Source of the DNA: Cokeromyces recurvatus
Taxonomy: Eukaryota; Mucoromycota; Mucoromycetes; Mucorales; Mucoraceae
Length of the DNA: 64,000 nt
Reading direction: 5' to 3'
Assembly (NCBI RefSeq): GCF_025118155.1
Contig: NW_026251431.1
Location: forward strand, 119,597-183,596
The notes under the pieces were generated by a model. That model had not been told where the DNA came from, did no database searches, and worked only from the letters and a program-made list of their open reading frames with translations. Below are positions 36,079-47,826 of this stretch, one piece after another. A program made the position numbers and the translations under genes. The stretch's first letter is position 1, and every line of letters starts with the position of its first letter.

Positions 36079-36925
36079 TTTTTTTTTTGTTTGCATTATG
36101 ACTGCATATTTACTTGCGTCCACCCATTAAATTTGAGTTTGACACCTCTTCAGGAACAAGCGTTAAGAATTCTAAGAGAATAACATTGATAGTCTCAACA
36201 GGTATATTATAAGTTTGTGAACCTAGAGTGATTGCTTCCAAAGTAGCTGTCATAAAGTTGGGCCATTTATCTGGCACTGTATGAAATGCATATGCAATCA
36301 GCTAAAAATAAAAATAAGTTCATTATTATTATTATTATCTTGACTTTAAACTTCTATTATCATATACAGCTACTTTACTGCCAAATATAATTTTGTAATA
36401 ATAAATAGTGGACCACCACATAATCGTATAATCCAACCTAATAATTCGTTTCTTAACCAATCAATTTTATCTTCAGGTAATGTTTCCCTGATAATGTTTG
36501 TTAATTTTTTTTTTTTTGATTTATGCAAATCTAAAATAAGCTAAGCTCACCAGTCACGTGTAATTTTGACTTGAAAGGTATGTGCTCCAAAGAATCTACA
36601 TTGATCTGACTGAAATGAATTTGTTATTCAACCAATTTATATAAAATTTAATCTTTAAGTTATCGATCTTTTATGAGATTTTACCTGAGACGATAACAAT
36701 TGAGACGCCATTTCCCAGGCAAAAGGCTGTCTTTGAAGTTCTTGAAGTTGATTTTGAATTTGTTTCGTGACAAGAGTGTCTGTATTACTATAAAGCTCAT
36801 CAATCAACTATTAATTATACATTGAACTATCAATTAGTTTATATATTTATTTATTTTTTAATATTAAATAAAGAGTAAACTATTTAAATTACCTTCTCTA
36901 TTTGAGAAATAGTTGGCACATTCAT
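32965..36925 (-). CDS. Importin-13 / Kap122-type karyopherin beta
   Basis: Sixteen exons can be joined in frame: 36925-36893, 36807-36685, 36609-36551, 36487-36379, 36301-36114, 36050-35329, 35255-35104, 35049-34687, 34619-34536, 34467-33924, 33861-33809, 33751-33623, 33527-33432, 33354-33244, 33181-33117 and 33055-32965. The product is 973 aa (human IPO13 963). It is an all-helical HEAT-repeat receptor that carries cargo through nuclear pores with Ran. Family signatures include FGAHTFQVKITRDW near the N-terminus, LLEFLTLVPEEVSNS, FEGYYPVDQEVSEIPLNFWY, FKIWRRDLGDTM, MGSLSEWLKGHPEF, HYPDIVDSYFSLL and CRGLG near the C-terminus, all with close counterparts in importin-13. The acceptor of exon 6 lies in an aaaag repeat, and the choice of 36050 is the one that preserves frame. 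Several introns contain A-runs just after the donor. Confidence 0.9.
33575..33620. repeat. T46 (A46 in the transcript) next to a splice donor
   Basis: On the coding (minus) strand the intron after importin exon 12 begins GT followed directly by about 46 A residues. Confidence 0.9.
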
Positions 36926-37108
36926 TTTAATGAGTAAAAAAAAAAAAAAAAAAAAAAAAGAAATAGGTAACTAAGTGTTATTTTTAATGAATTTTTAAAA
37001 ATTAAATTAACGCGATTGGCTATTTCGTTTCTTAATATTTTTTTTTTTCGAGTTGATAATTTTTTTTTCCCTTTCATTTACCTCTCTCCATACTAGACTC
37101 GAATAAAA

Positions 37109-37869
37109 ATGAACATTAGACCAGCTACTGTAAATGTAATGATAATATACACGCTCTTGTGCTTACTTTTGATTATTAGGTCGAAGATTTAATCTACATT
37201 CAAAACTGTAATTTACTTGATCTTCCTGAAAATTATCAAATGAAATACTGTAAGAGAATGACATTTATAATATAAAAAAGGACTGTTTATAACTTTTTTC
37301 TTTGTAAAAAAAAATAAAAATAAAAAAAAATAGATCTTTACCATGCTTTATCATGGCCTCAATTATCTTTTGTCGCTGAAGACGAAAACGGAAAAATTGT
37401 TGGATATGTGTTAGCCAAAATGTAAATTAACATTGAAAAAAATTATAGACATTAGATATACTGACATGGAGTTTAATAGGGAGGAAGAACCCGCAGACGT
37501 TCCTCACGGTCATATTACATCTATATCTGTCATGAGAACATATAGACGCTTGGGTCTTGCTCAAAAATTAATGACCCAATCCACTAACCAAATGGCTACC
37601 GTCTTTGGTGCCCATTATGTCTCTTTACACGTTCGTAAAACTAATCGTGCTGCTATTGGGCTTTATAGAGACACTTTGAAATTTGAGTAAGTTCAAGTTT
37701 ATTTGATATTAAATTTAAATATTTATAACATTATTTTAGTGTGCATGATATTGAAAAGAAGTATTATGCTGACGGAGAAGATGCCTATGCTATGCGCTTA
37801 ATTTTAAAAGAAACGAAGCCTGTTATTCGTGGTGTTGTTGAAGAAGTGAACCAAGTTGCTGTTAATTAA
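37109..37869 (+). CDS. ARD1: N-alpha-acetyltransferase catalytic subunit Naa10/Ard1
   Basis: Five exons, 37109-37129, 37180-37249, 37334-37421, 37480-37686 and 37740-37869, give 171 aa. It is the catalytic subunit of the NatA complex, which acetylates the N-termini of nascent proteins at the ribosome. The sequence is almost identical to animal Naa10 in its core: [51 protein letters not shown], then the acetyl-CoA loop [10 protein letters not shown] (RxxGxA), and [13 protein letters not shown] and [12 protein letters not shown] near the end. The C-terminal tail is shorter than in metazoans. The ATG gives the canonical start MNIRPAT. Its partner Naa15 is not in the window. The convergent SUS1 gene ends 8 bp away. 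Confidence 0.96.
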
Positions 37870-37877
37870 TAAACAAC

Positions 37878-38352
37878 TTAATCAAGATTATTATCCAAAA
37901 ATTTCTTAATTTGTTCTAATACATCTTTTTTCACAGATTCTTTAATTATAGCTAACCATCATTATGTCAGACTGTGTAAAATTCAAATAATAGCTTTTTA
38001 TTTTATTTTATTTTTTTTTTTTTATTTATTTACCTCTACCATAATCACCGACTTCCTTTTCTAATTCTTCAAGTGTTGTCTTTTCCAAGTTTTTATTTCT
38101 TATAACATCTTTGGGGAAAAAAATAACTATTGTTGTTCAAAAAGAATGTCTAAAATTTACTTACCGCGAGTATATGCATCTAGATTACCGTTCCATCCAG
38201 ATTCGATTAATCGAGTCCGTAAGAATTGTAATAATCTTTTATATATAAGTATATGGTATTTTTATGCATTTGGATAAGATGTACCTTTCTTTTTCGCCCG
38301 ATTCCACAAATAGTTTATTAATAGCTGTTCTTGATTTCTCTGTTTCTGACAT
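37878..38352 (-). CDS. SUS1: Sus1/ENY2, SAGA and TREX-2 subunit
   Basis: Four exons, 38352-38285, 38235-38165, 38108-38034 and 37951-37878, give 95 aa, matching ENY2/Sus1 (96-101). It links the SAGA deubiquitinase module to the TREX-2 mRNA export complex at nuclear pores. Recognisable family blocks: INKLFVESGEKERLLQFL, LIESGWN, VIRNKNLEKTTLEELEKEV, then IKESVKKDVLEQIKKFL. The three introns of 49-82 nt in such a short gene recall yeast SUS1, also unusually intron-rich. The acceptor of the last intron is ATGGTTAG. The gene is convergent with Naa10, stops 8 bp apart, so the transcripts must overlap or share terminator sequence. Confidence 0.95.
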
Positions 38353-39370
38353 TTAAGTTGAAGTAGAGGAAGAGAAAAAGAGAAAAGAATGATTTGCTTA
38401 ATAAAGAAGCTTTACAAGCCACGAAGAAGGAGTTCTCCAAAAAATCGGACTTTAAGAGTTTATTTCATCAATAATTGGTGTAAAGACAGATATTAATTTG
38501 CGACTGTATAGCTACTTTAAATGATGAAGTAAAGGACCTTAATAAATAATGCAGTTTATTTTTATTCTCTGAAACGGCAACTGTATAATTGCATGTATAA
38601 TTAGCATATCGTCGAAAGATAATGTATATATGCTTATAAAGTATAATATATCACTTAATATACTAAGTTAAATATGCTTCATATTATATAGATTAAACAA
38701 ATTTTAACTTTAAGAGAGATAGACTAGGGTAGATTGTCTATGGATGATTAGTATAATTTGTAAAAGTAACTTTTTCTTTTGTTATAATGAAGATAATAAT
38801 TCCCTCCTGAATTAGCCGCCTTCTTATACTTTATTATTAAGGACAAGTCTATCAACTATTCAGTCTTGTTCTTGTTTTCAAATACAATATTCTTAGTTAG
38901 TTTTGACAGCTACGAACATAGTTACTGATCTCGATATCTACTTGAGAGCGTACAATATCACTTATAAACAGATAATGTATACAATTAATAGAAACATAAA
39001 TATAAAATTTGATCTCTGTACTGACCAAATTATTGAATGAATGTTTACAACTTCTTATTAAACTTTTGATACTAATAATTTACTCGAATTTATTTGTAAA
39101 AAGACACGAGTTATATGATAAAAATATATGATTGTACTTGTATTTTTAGCATATAAAGGTGCATTGCCATGTTAAAAGCATTAGTTGTTATTTTTACTAA
39201 AGTTTGTGAGTCTATTGTAAAATATAGTGACAGACATAGCAAAGTTATCAATTGTTAAAAAAAAATGAACCACATATCAATCAAGTATTATCGATTAGTA
39301 TAGCAAACCACAAATGTATATAATTATTTAATTTTTAATATTAATTGTTTTGTAAGTTGCATCTAGATGG
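38353..39370. other. Gene-free AT-rich spacer
   Basis: About 1 kb upstream of SUS1 with no coding frame or repeat recognised. The left boundary of the second Fanzor copy is probably near its right end. Confidence 0.45.
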
Positions 39371-39379
39371 TACAGATGA

Positions 39380-40660
39380 TAGATAGCAGGGCTATTACTC
39401 TTATTATCCAATATAACACATTTTTGCAGGTTCTATCTAAAGCCAACATCATAACTGTAACGTTCACATTGTTGTAGAAGACAAGTCATCTGAAAAAGGG
39501 AAAATACTATCAAGTCTACATTATTGACATACAAAAAGACAGTTGATGTAAGAAGCAAGTTGTAATGAAGAGAAATTTAACGAAATCTTCTGAGGATAAA
39601 TTACTTTAGCGTATGGCATTATTTTAAAAGTAGTAGCAGATAATGATAATTCAATAGCAAACCATAATTCAAGTATTGAAAACTTTCGTATGGGAGATAT
39701 TACACGAGCGTTTAGACCATTAATCCTACGCGGAACACAGTTTAAACTACTACTATTGGAATTGGCACTAACTACTATCAAACAAGAAGTTGCACTACAG
39801 ACGAATACTATCATTTAACTAGTTCAAACAGCTCATAACAAAATACTGAAAAAGAAAAAAGGACATTGAAAGCATACAGCGATTAGATCTGTGACATCTT
39901 CTGTAAAAATGACAAGAAATACTACGTATCTTCAGTATACCAATTACAAGCTGTCTAATCTCGACATATTGTTTTCTTTTTATGAACATCAAACTGCCGT
40001 CGACAAACTTAATATATATTAAAATGTACAACAAGTTCCTAAAATCATGGTGAACAGCTTTTTGCAGGGTACATCAAGATATAATCGAGAATGAAGAAGC
40101 AAGAAGAAGAGAAAGGAGAAGAGGACGAAGAAAAAGAAAAAAAAAGAGAGTATTAAAAGCCAAAAAAGGCAAGCGTAGACAGCAGTATCATCGAAAGTAA
40201 GGTGAAAACTATAGGTTTATGTATTCATTTCTAATTTTATAGGAAGGACAAATAGAGGGCAAGTAAGTTTATAAACGAAGATAAGTCAAGAGTTCCTCTG
40301 GTTATTTTTGGTAATAGTATGCTTCAAAGAGATGCTGTTAAGCTGAAGAGATTATGCTGTGGTGTTACTGGGGATATCGTGGCGATGCTTAAAAAAGAAA
40401 GAAGCCGTGGGGATCTTTTGGTCGTACTAATCAATGAATTTAACGCATAAAAGGTTTATAATTAATGTGTCACCTGCAAAAATCAAAGGTTAAAGTATAC
40501 TTGTCTGCACAAAATGTAGTACACTTTGTCAGCGAGACATCAATGCTGCCACAAAATACTTGGGATGAAAATCTCTTCGTTCATCCAAAAAGACAATATC
40601 ATGCCAAAATCCTAAAGCAAAAATTGAACATATAACCTACATTTGCCATAGCAAACACAG
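39380..40660 (+). pseudogene. Fanzor (TnpB-like) element copy 2, heavily decayed
   Basis: Same family as the element at 5.1-7.8 kb, same strand, but with many stops and shifts. Recognisable pieces in order: DITRAFRP (about 39693-39720, matching HFRPCTVDPG of copy 1, but the catalytic DPG is lost); GIGTNYYQTRSCTTDEYYHLT (39761-39823 region, matching the RLSSIEYYNMGG block); the basic RRREREEDEEKEKK stretch (about 40100-40145), matching the Lys/Arg-rich RRRKIRKP region; FGNSMLQRDAVKLKR; LLVVLINEFNA (RuvC-II Glu at about 40436); then CVTC and, in another frame, VCTKCSTLCQRDINAAT (40502-40553) with the RuvC-III Asp. No open frame exceeds about 100 codons. Clearly dead. Ends not defined. Confidence 0.75.
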
Positions 40661-41021
40661 TTGCCTTCTAGAAAGCTTTAGATTATTGCAGGTAAGATAT
40701 CCAAACATAAAACTCTATTCCTCTGAAAACTAATTTTTTCCTTCTAAATTCCGTCTTTATTTCATCCAAAAAAGGTAAGCATGTTAACTGAACTTAAATT
40801 TTACTTTGTTCAAGAGAAAAAAAAAACTAACACAGTCTTAATTCAAAGTATTAACCAACATACATCAACGTTAGAAGAAGATATTATTTTTTAACTTTGT
40901 AAAAGACCGATGCACAAATTTCAAAAAAAGAAAACAATTAAATCTCAGCTCCAATTTGATTTGTTTACGTCATTGTTCAAGAAGTAGTCTTTCATAAACA
41001 GTGAGTGAACGCGTTATGTGT

Positions 41022-41052
<31 letters not shown>

Positions 41053-41286
41053 CCTTCCTTTTCTATCACAGGCATAAAAAATTATTTTCCCTACAAAAAT
41101 TTTTTTCTTCTTTTTCTTTGTTGTTTGTATATAAACGTATTTTTATTTTATTTTATATAGACACATATTTTTTATTTATAATTTTTTTTTTTTTTTTTTT
41201 TTTGTAAATTAACAAGAAATACCCATTCAGTTATAAAAATTCTTTTTTTTATTTTGCATAACCCAAGCAATGCTAATCGGCCTTCA
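40661..41286. promoter_or_regulatory. Spacer and presumed promoter/5' UTR of CNOT1
   Basis: AT-rich with T-runs at about 41023-41052 and 41180-41203. No upstream coding exon for CNOT1 was found, though an ATG-less stretch from 41254 is in frame with it. Confidence 0.4.
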
Positions 41287-44200
41287 ATGAGTAGTGAATC
41301 AGATATATCGTTAACACCCAGTCCTAAACCACGAGCTACAACGAAATCTCAGAAAGCTAGTTTAACGCGTATTGTGAAAGCTCAAATAACCCTACTTATA
41401 TCAAACCTCAATAACGACAATTTTACTCGAAAAGCAACTGAAATTAATACCTTAATCGAAACTCATGGAGAAGACATTCGTGAACATCTTTTTCGTTTTC
41501 TTCTTTCAGATATTTTTAAACAAGACCTAGACGATAGTACACCCCATGTTCGTTTATTGAAGGAAAATGCTGTTTTTACTGTCAATAAGGCAAAAGTAGA
41601 AACAATGGTTAGCTTTGGTAAAGCTCTTGAACAGTTTTGTAAATCGGATATTCAGGTCAATCTATCTATGCTTTTTGATAGACTTGAGTTAGATTCATTT
41701 GATAAAACTGTTTTTTGTTTGCCTTTATTGTCTTCTAAACCTGAAATAACTGAGCAAGGTAAGATATAAAAAAAAGTAGAAAAAAAAATATACAAACAAG
41801 TATGCTCATCGTATTTATTAGCTAAAACTATCTTTACTGCCAATATGCAAAATGCTACGACTAGTTTGATGAGTATCGAAACAGTATCAGAAAGTGTAAT
41901 GCAATATATTGTTGATGTTGTCACAGATGTTATTAATGAAGAAATATACTCCTTTGATTACGAAAAACTACAATCATTTATCTTAATGATAGCAGACCGT
42001 TGTCCTAATAAGACAATAGCCCAATCATTTGAATGTTTATTAAATACAAAGATGAAAAACTCAAAGCCAATTGATTCACAATTTATACGAAATAGTATTG
42101 AAATGTATAGTAATGATCCTTCTTCAGTTGGACGGATTTTAGAGTCAATAAAGGAGCTTAATGTAAGTTTATTTGTCTTTTTTTTTATTTCCTATCAAAA
42201 GAAATAAAACTAAACATTATGGTTATATAGCTACTTCCAGTTGTTTTGGACTCTTTTCCTCTATTTTTAACATTAGATTTAGTTTATTTGGCAGATTATC
42301 AAAAGTTGATGAATTTGGAATCTTGGCTTCAGGAAAAACTAAAAAATCAGCAGCAAAAAGATATTTTTGCAAAACAATGTCTGGATTATCTTAATCATAA
42401 AATATCTGTAGAAAAACAACGTCAGGATAGTAGCAAAAATTTACCTATTGCTTTATCTGTTGAAGCTATCAGTGTTTTCCTTAAAACTTTATCTACCAGG
42501 TAATATAGATATATTTATATGCATAGTTAATTAATTATGAAAGAAAAAGGAATAACAAATTATTCTATAATTACAGTCAAATTTCACCTTCATTACTTGA
42601 TATGACAAAGGAAGTTCAAAATCATTGCTTGAAGACCTTTCCGAAACTATTAAATGTTGGAACTCAATCTGTATCTGGAACAGAAGTATCTTTTAAACCT
42701 GAAATTGAGGAGGAGGCAAATCTTTATTACGAGCGAATTTATAACGGAGAGCTTTCATTAGATGCCATGATTGAGTTATTGAAAAAACTCAGCATCTCAA
42801 AGGATCCTCGAGAACAAGACGTCTTTGCATGTATGATTCATAATCTTTTTGATGAATACACATTCTTTCCTAAATATCCTGATAAAGAACTTTCAATTAC
42901 GAGCATTTTATTTGGATCATTAATTCAGCATCGCCTTGTGTCTTATGTTCCACTTGGAATAGCACTTCGCTACGTTTTGGATGCACTTCGTAACCCAATG
43001 GGATCTAAGATGTTTAATTTTGGTGTGCAAGCCCTTCGACAATTCCAGTCCCGTCTAAGTGAATGGCCTCAATATTGTGCACACCTTCTTCAAATACCTG
43101 ACTTAGTACAAGCTCATCCTGATCTTGTTACTTTTATTCAAGCTGCTATGCACCAAAGTGGACAAATCAAGCCTGGAGAGAATCTTATAGAGCCACGAGG
43201 TAACAGCTATCAAGCTGCAATTGTTTCTTTTACAAGCGTTCATATTCCCCCTGTCCCTGCCAATAATTACAGTGAACCCTCGAGTGCAATTCAAGACAAA
43301 ATCCTTTTTATCATCAATAATGTAGCCCAAAACAACATTGAAAGTAAGGTAACAGATCTTCTTGAAGTCCTTACTCCCTCTGCTTATAAATGGTTTGGCA
43401 ACTATCTTGTTGTTAAACGTGTTTCGTCTGAACCCAACTATCACGAGCTCTATATTTTGGTACTCGATTCGGTTAATTCCAAACTTTTGAATGCACACGT
43501 TTTAAGTGAAACATTTGCAAATATTTTAATCTTGTTGAATTCTGAAAAGACTGTATCGAATTCATCAGAACGTACTCTATTGAAAAACTTAGGATCCTGG
43601 TTAGGTCGAATGACTTTGGCCAAAGATAAGCCTATCCTTCACAAATATATTGCTTTTAAAGATTTATTGCTGGAAGGTTATGATAGCCAACGTTTAATTG
43701 TCGTAATTCCTTTTGTTTGTAAAGTTCTTGAACAGTGTGCCAATAGCAAAATCTTCAAGCCTCCTAACCCATGGACAATGTCCATTCTCAAATTACTCGT
43801 TGAATTATATGATTGTGCTGACCTTAAGCTTAACTTGAAGTTTGAGATTGAAGTGCTTTGCAAGAGTTTGTCATTAGAGTTAAAGGCCATACCACCTACT
43901 TCTGTTTTGAAGAATAGACAACCTCAGGTATATGCACGAAATTCGATTACGGGATCCAGTGCAGGTTACCCAGGTAGAGGATCTGCTGGTGGTAACCCAC
44001 TTTTGCAAAATGCAGATATTGAGCCTGATCATAGTATTTTGGCTGAGTCAATGATTCCTGTACCTAATCTTGCTCCTTATATTGCCTTTAATCCTCAAAT
44101 TGCCCTGTACACAACACAACCGGCTGCTAAACGTCTTGTTCTTCAGGCCTTTACTGAATCTATTCGTGAAATTATTGGTCCCGTTGTTGAACGTGCAGTT

Positions 44201-44406
44201 GCAATTGCTGTTGTTTCAACACGTGATTTGGTTGTCAAAGATTTTGTAATGGAAACAGATGAGAATAAAATGCGCAAGGCAGCACACATGATGGCACAGA
44301 ATTTGGCAGCTAGTTTAGCTATGGTAACAAGTAAAGAGCCTTTAAGGTTAAGTGTGGTAGCTAATTTGAGAGCCATATTCTTGGCACATGGGTTAAATGA
44401 TGTAAG

Positions 44407-44439
<33 letters not shown>

Positions 44440-47124
44440 TGAATCTATGTAAAATATAAAGTATTTATTATATATTTCCAAATGCATATATAGACAATGG
44501 CAGAGCAAGCAATTATTTTGACAGTAGCAGATAATTTGGATTTGATGTGCGCTGTAATTGAGAAAGCAGCTATGGAAAAGGCAACATTAGAAATTGATGA
44601 TACGTTATCAAATGCATTTATGAGTCGGAAAAAACATCGTGAACAGAGACCCACACAACCATATGTGGATATGGAGACTTATCAGATGTCCACTTATATG
44701 AATACATTACCGCCTGCACTACGTCCCAAGCCGACAGGATTACAACCAGCACAAATGAATGTCTATGAAGATTTTATGAGAATTCCTCGTGTCGCACCTG
44801 CATCAAACACAAATGGAACTATGATGGATCGTTCTGGACGTATGGATATGAACAACTTCAATTATGCTAGTTATGCAAATAATTCATCTTTAGCATCTAA
44901 TGCCGCAGCTGGATTGGACAATAACCTTGTAATAGCTGGACAACAACCACAGCAACAAATGCCTCAAGTTAGTGCTCATATGATTTTGGAACGATTTGCT
45001 CAGTACATTACTGAACTTGAAAAACTTATAAATCAAACAAATGTGAATAGTATCAACGCTTTGCCCCAACATAGTGATATCCGCACCTTAATTCGTCAAA
45101 TTCCTATGTTAGCCCTCGCTAGTTTCGACAAAACAGAAGCTGCTCGTACTTTTGCTCAAAAGGTTGTTCAACTTCTCTACAAGAGTGATAAACAATTGAC
45201 GATTGAAGTCTATGTCGTGCTGTTAGAACATCTCTGTGAGGTCTCACCCAATGTTGGCACATTAGTCACCTCATGGTTAACTCATGCTGATGATGAACGC
45301 AAATATAATGTACCAGTCACTGTAGCATTAATCAAAGCAGGTCTTATCAATTTACCTGAACAGGATCAAGAGTTGGCCATTTTAATTGAGAGTGGACGTA
45401 AGAGTGCAATTGAGTTCACAATAAGATTGATCCGTGCTTGCTTATTTGGTGAATACCCTCTAGCAACACGCCACGAATTTATTGCTTCTCTTGAAGCTCT
45501 CAATAACATTCGAAATCATTCTGAGTCTGTCATGTCTCTCATGGATGATCTTATGAAGACTCCTGAAGTCAAAGAACGAGGGCTTCGTGAACAGCTTCAA
45601 TTTTATTTTGCAGAATGGGTCCGATTATATCAACATCCTGCCTCAACAGAAAAGACTATGTTGGCGTTCGCAACTCAGTTATCGCAGCAAAACATTTTTA
45701 AAATGGATGATATCTCTTCTCTCTTTTATCGTGTCTGTATTGAAGTTTCAGTAGAGCATGCAATTAAATTTAAAATGTTACCAGGACAATCACCTAATTT
45801 GGCATACCAGCCTATGGATGCACTTTCCAAACTAATTGTCTGTCTTATTCAAGTATCTCTGACTGAGGGACAGATTGATCCTATGGCACATTTCACAAGA
45901 GCACTCTCTGTAGCCGTTCTAATCATTTCCCAACATCATGAAATGCGTGGTCAACATTTCGACCAACGTCCTTTCCTTCGTTTCTTCACTAGTATATTAT
46001 CAAATCTGCATACCGTTGAACAAAGTATTCAATCTTTATACCTGCCTCTTTTAATAGCGTTTAGTAACACTCTTTATACATTACAACCTAAGCATTACAC
46101 AGGATTTACTTTTGCCTGGCTCCAACTCATTTCCCATCGTTTTTTTATGCCCCAATTATTGTTATCTGAGAACCAAAAAGGTTGGCCTGCCTTCCAACGA
46201 CTCCTTGTATCCCTTTTTGAGTTCTTGGTGCCCTATTTACACACAGTCGAACTTCAAATGACAACTCGTATGCTTTATCGTGGAACACTCCGTGTCCTCC
46301 TTGTCTTATTACATGATTTCCCTGAATTCCTTTGTGATTATCATTATAGTTTCTGCGATGTGATTCCAGGAACTTGTATCCAGATGCGTAATCTTATCTT
46401 AAGTGCTTTTCCACGCAATATGCGATTACCTGATCCCTTTACACCTAACCTCAAAATTGATCTCTTACCCGAAATTAATCAATCACCCCATATCCTTACT
46501 GATTTTACAAGTATTCTTGAAGAACATGGATTAAAGAAGGAAATTGATCAATATTTCGAAACAGGAAGACCATCTACAAACCGATTCCTTAAAGATCTTC
46601 CTAGTCGTTTGTTGATTGATAAAAATACATATTGTATTCCTTTGGTGAACGCTCTCATTTTCTATGTAGGTACAAGAACAATCGCTAAGGGTACTTCTGT
46701 ACATCAAGGGCCAGCTGCGGAAATTTATCAATATTTATTATCTGAATTGGATTCAGAAGGTATAAAGGAAACATAAAAATTATAATTATTATTTTCACTT
46801 TTTTATTAACCCCCTTTTTTTTTTAGGTCGATACCTCATGTTAAGTGCAATTGCTAACCAATTGCGTTATCCTAACAGCCATACACACTACTTCAGCTGT
46901 GTTCTATTGTATTTGTTTGTAGAGGGCAAGAAAGAGATTGCTAAAGAACAAATTACACGTGTCTTACTGGAACGTTTGATTGTCAATCGACCACACCCGT
47001 GGGGCCTCTTAATTACCTTTATTGAGTTAATTAAAAACCCAAGATACAGTTTTTGGTCACATTCATTTACTCGATGCGCAACTGATATCGAACGACTATT
47101 CGAAAGTGTATCAAGGTAAATTGA

Positions 47125-47158
<34 letters not shown>

Positions 47159-47225
47159 TTTCCAAATAACCATGGTTATATTTATTTATTTTTTTCTTTT
47201 TAATAGATCTATTAATCAAAATTAA
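41287..47225 (+). CDS. NOT1: CCR4-NOT complex scaffold subunit 1 (Not1/CNOT1), compact form
   Basis: Seven exons, 41287-41758, 41822-42162, 42231-42499, 42577-44401, 44494-46759, 46827-47115 and 47207-47225, give 1826 aa. Not1 is the scaffold of the main cytoplasmic deadenylase. The N-terminal HEAT segment starts with [20 protein letters not shown]. The MIF4G domain that binds Caf1/Ccr4 lies at about residues 405-620 ([36 protein letters not shown]). The DUF3819-type region falls near 1000-1040 and the C-terminal Not1 domain from about 1480 ([67 protein letters not shown]). The N-terminal part before MIF4G is much shorter than in human CNOT1. ATG 41287 is the first in-frame AUG; the frame is open to 41254 without one. 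The exon 4 start was set at 42577 to keep frame. Confidence 0.94.
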
Positions 47226-47826
47226 GAATGATTTTTTTTTAGCAAATATTTATGTATAACATAAAATACCCCTTTTTTTATACTGGCTTTGAGAGAAGGG
47301 AAAAAAAAACATGGAAATTACATAAAAAACAAAGTTTATATTTCTTTCTCTTTTCTTTTCTTTTTGATTATTTGATCTTGTTTATAGTCTTGTACATGTT
47401 AATTTTTTTCCTTATATATTCTGTATAACAACTTCAATATTAATAATAATAAACCACGAGTTGAATTACATAGCTCTTCTTTAATTCAAATTATATACGC
47501 AAGTTTTTATGAAACATACAATCTTCATATAATGTCTTTCTTGTCGTGATACATTATCAACTCAGTCATAAGTTTGATCTTGTCATAACTAAACCAGCAT
47601 ACTTTGCTGTTCCTGTTTTATGACTACTAAAAGATTATTAATACGAAAAGTCACTTCATATAATAATACATTTAACAAGAAGCATTATTTAATTCTTTTT
47701 TTTTTTCTCGGTCAAGTTATAACCATCAATGCATACATTTAATTTACCAAAACTTTTATTAAAAAAAAAAAAAAAAAAAAAAGAAAAAGAAAAAAAAAAG
47801 AAAAAGAAAAATAATGAGTACTTTTT
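47226..47826. other. Convergent 3' region between CNOT1 and RIM15
   Basis: A 600-bp AT-rich spacer between two convergent stop codons. It contains an A-rich purine tract at about 47761-47810 ((a)n g (a)n). No coding frame or RNA gene seen; both 3' UTRs should lie here. Confidence 0.55.

Noticed and set aside
39521..39814. Minus-strand frame of 97 codons with Ser/Asn run
   Set aside because: The plus strand in this interval matches blocks of the Fanzor family, so the minus frame is most likely antisense chance.
41001..41207. Short plus-strand frame upstream of CNOT1
   Set aside because: Consists mostly of Phe/Leu from T-runs; no coding character, and no splice junction linking it in frame to CNOT1 was evident.
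43103..43498. Minus-strand frame of 131 codons inside CNOT1
   Set aside because: Shadow of the strongly conserved CNOT1 coding exon.
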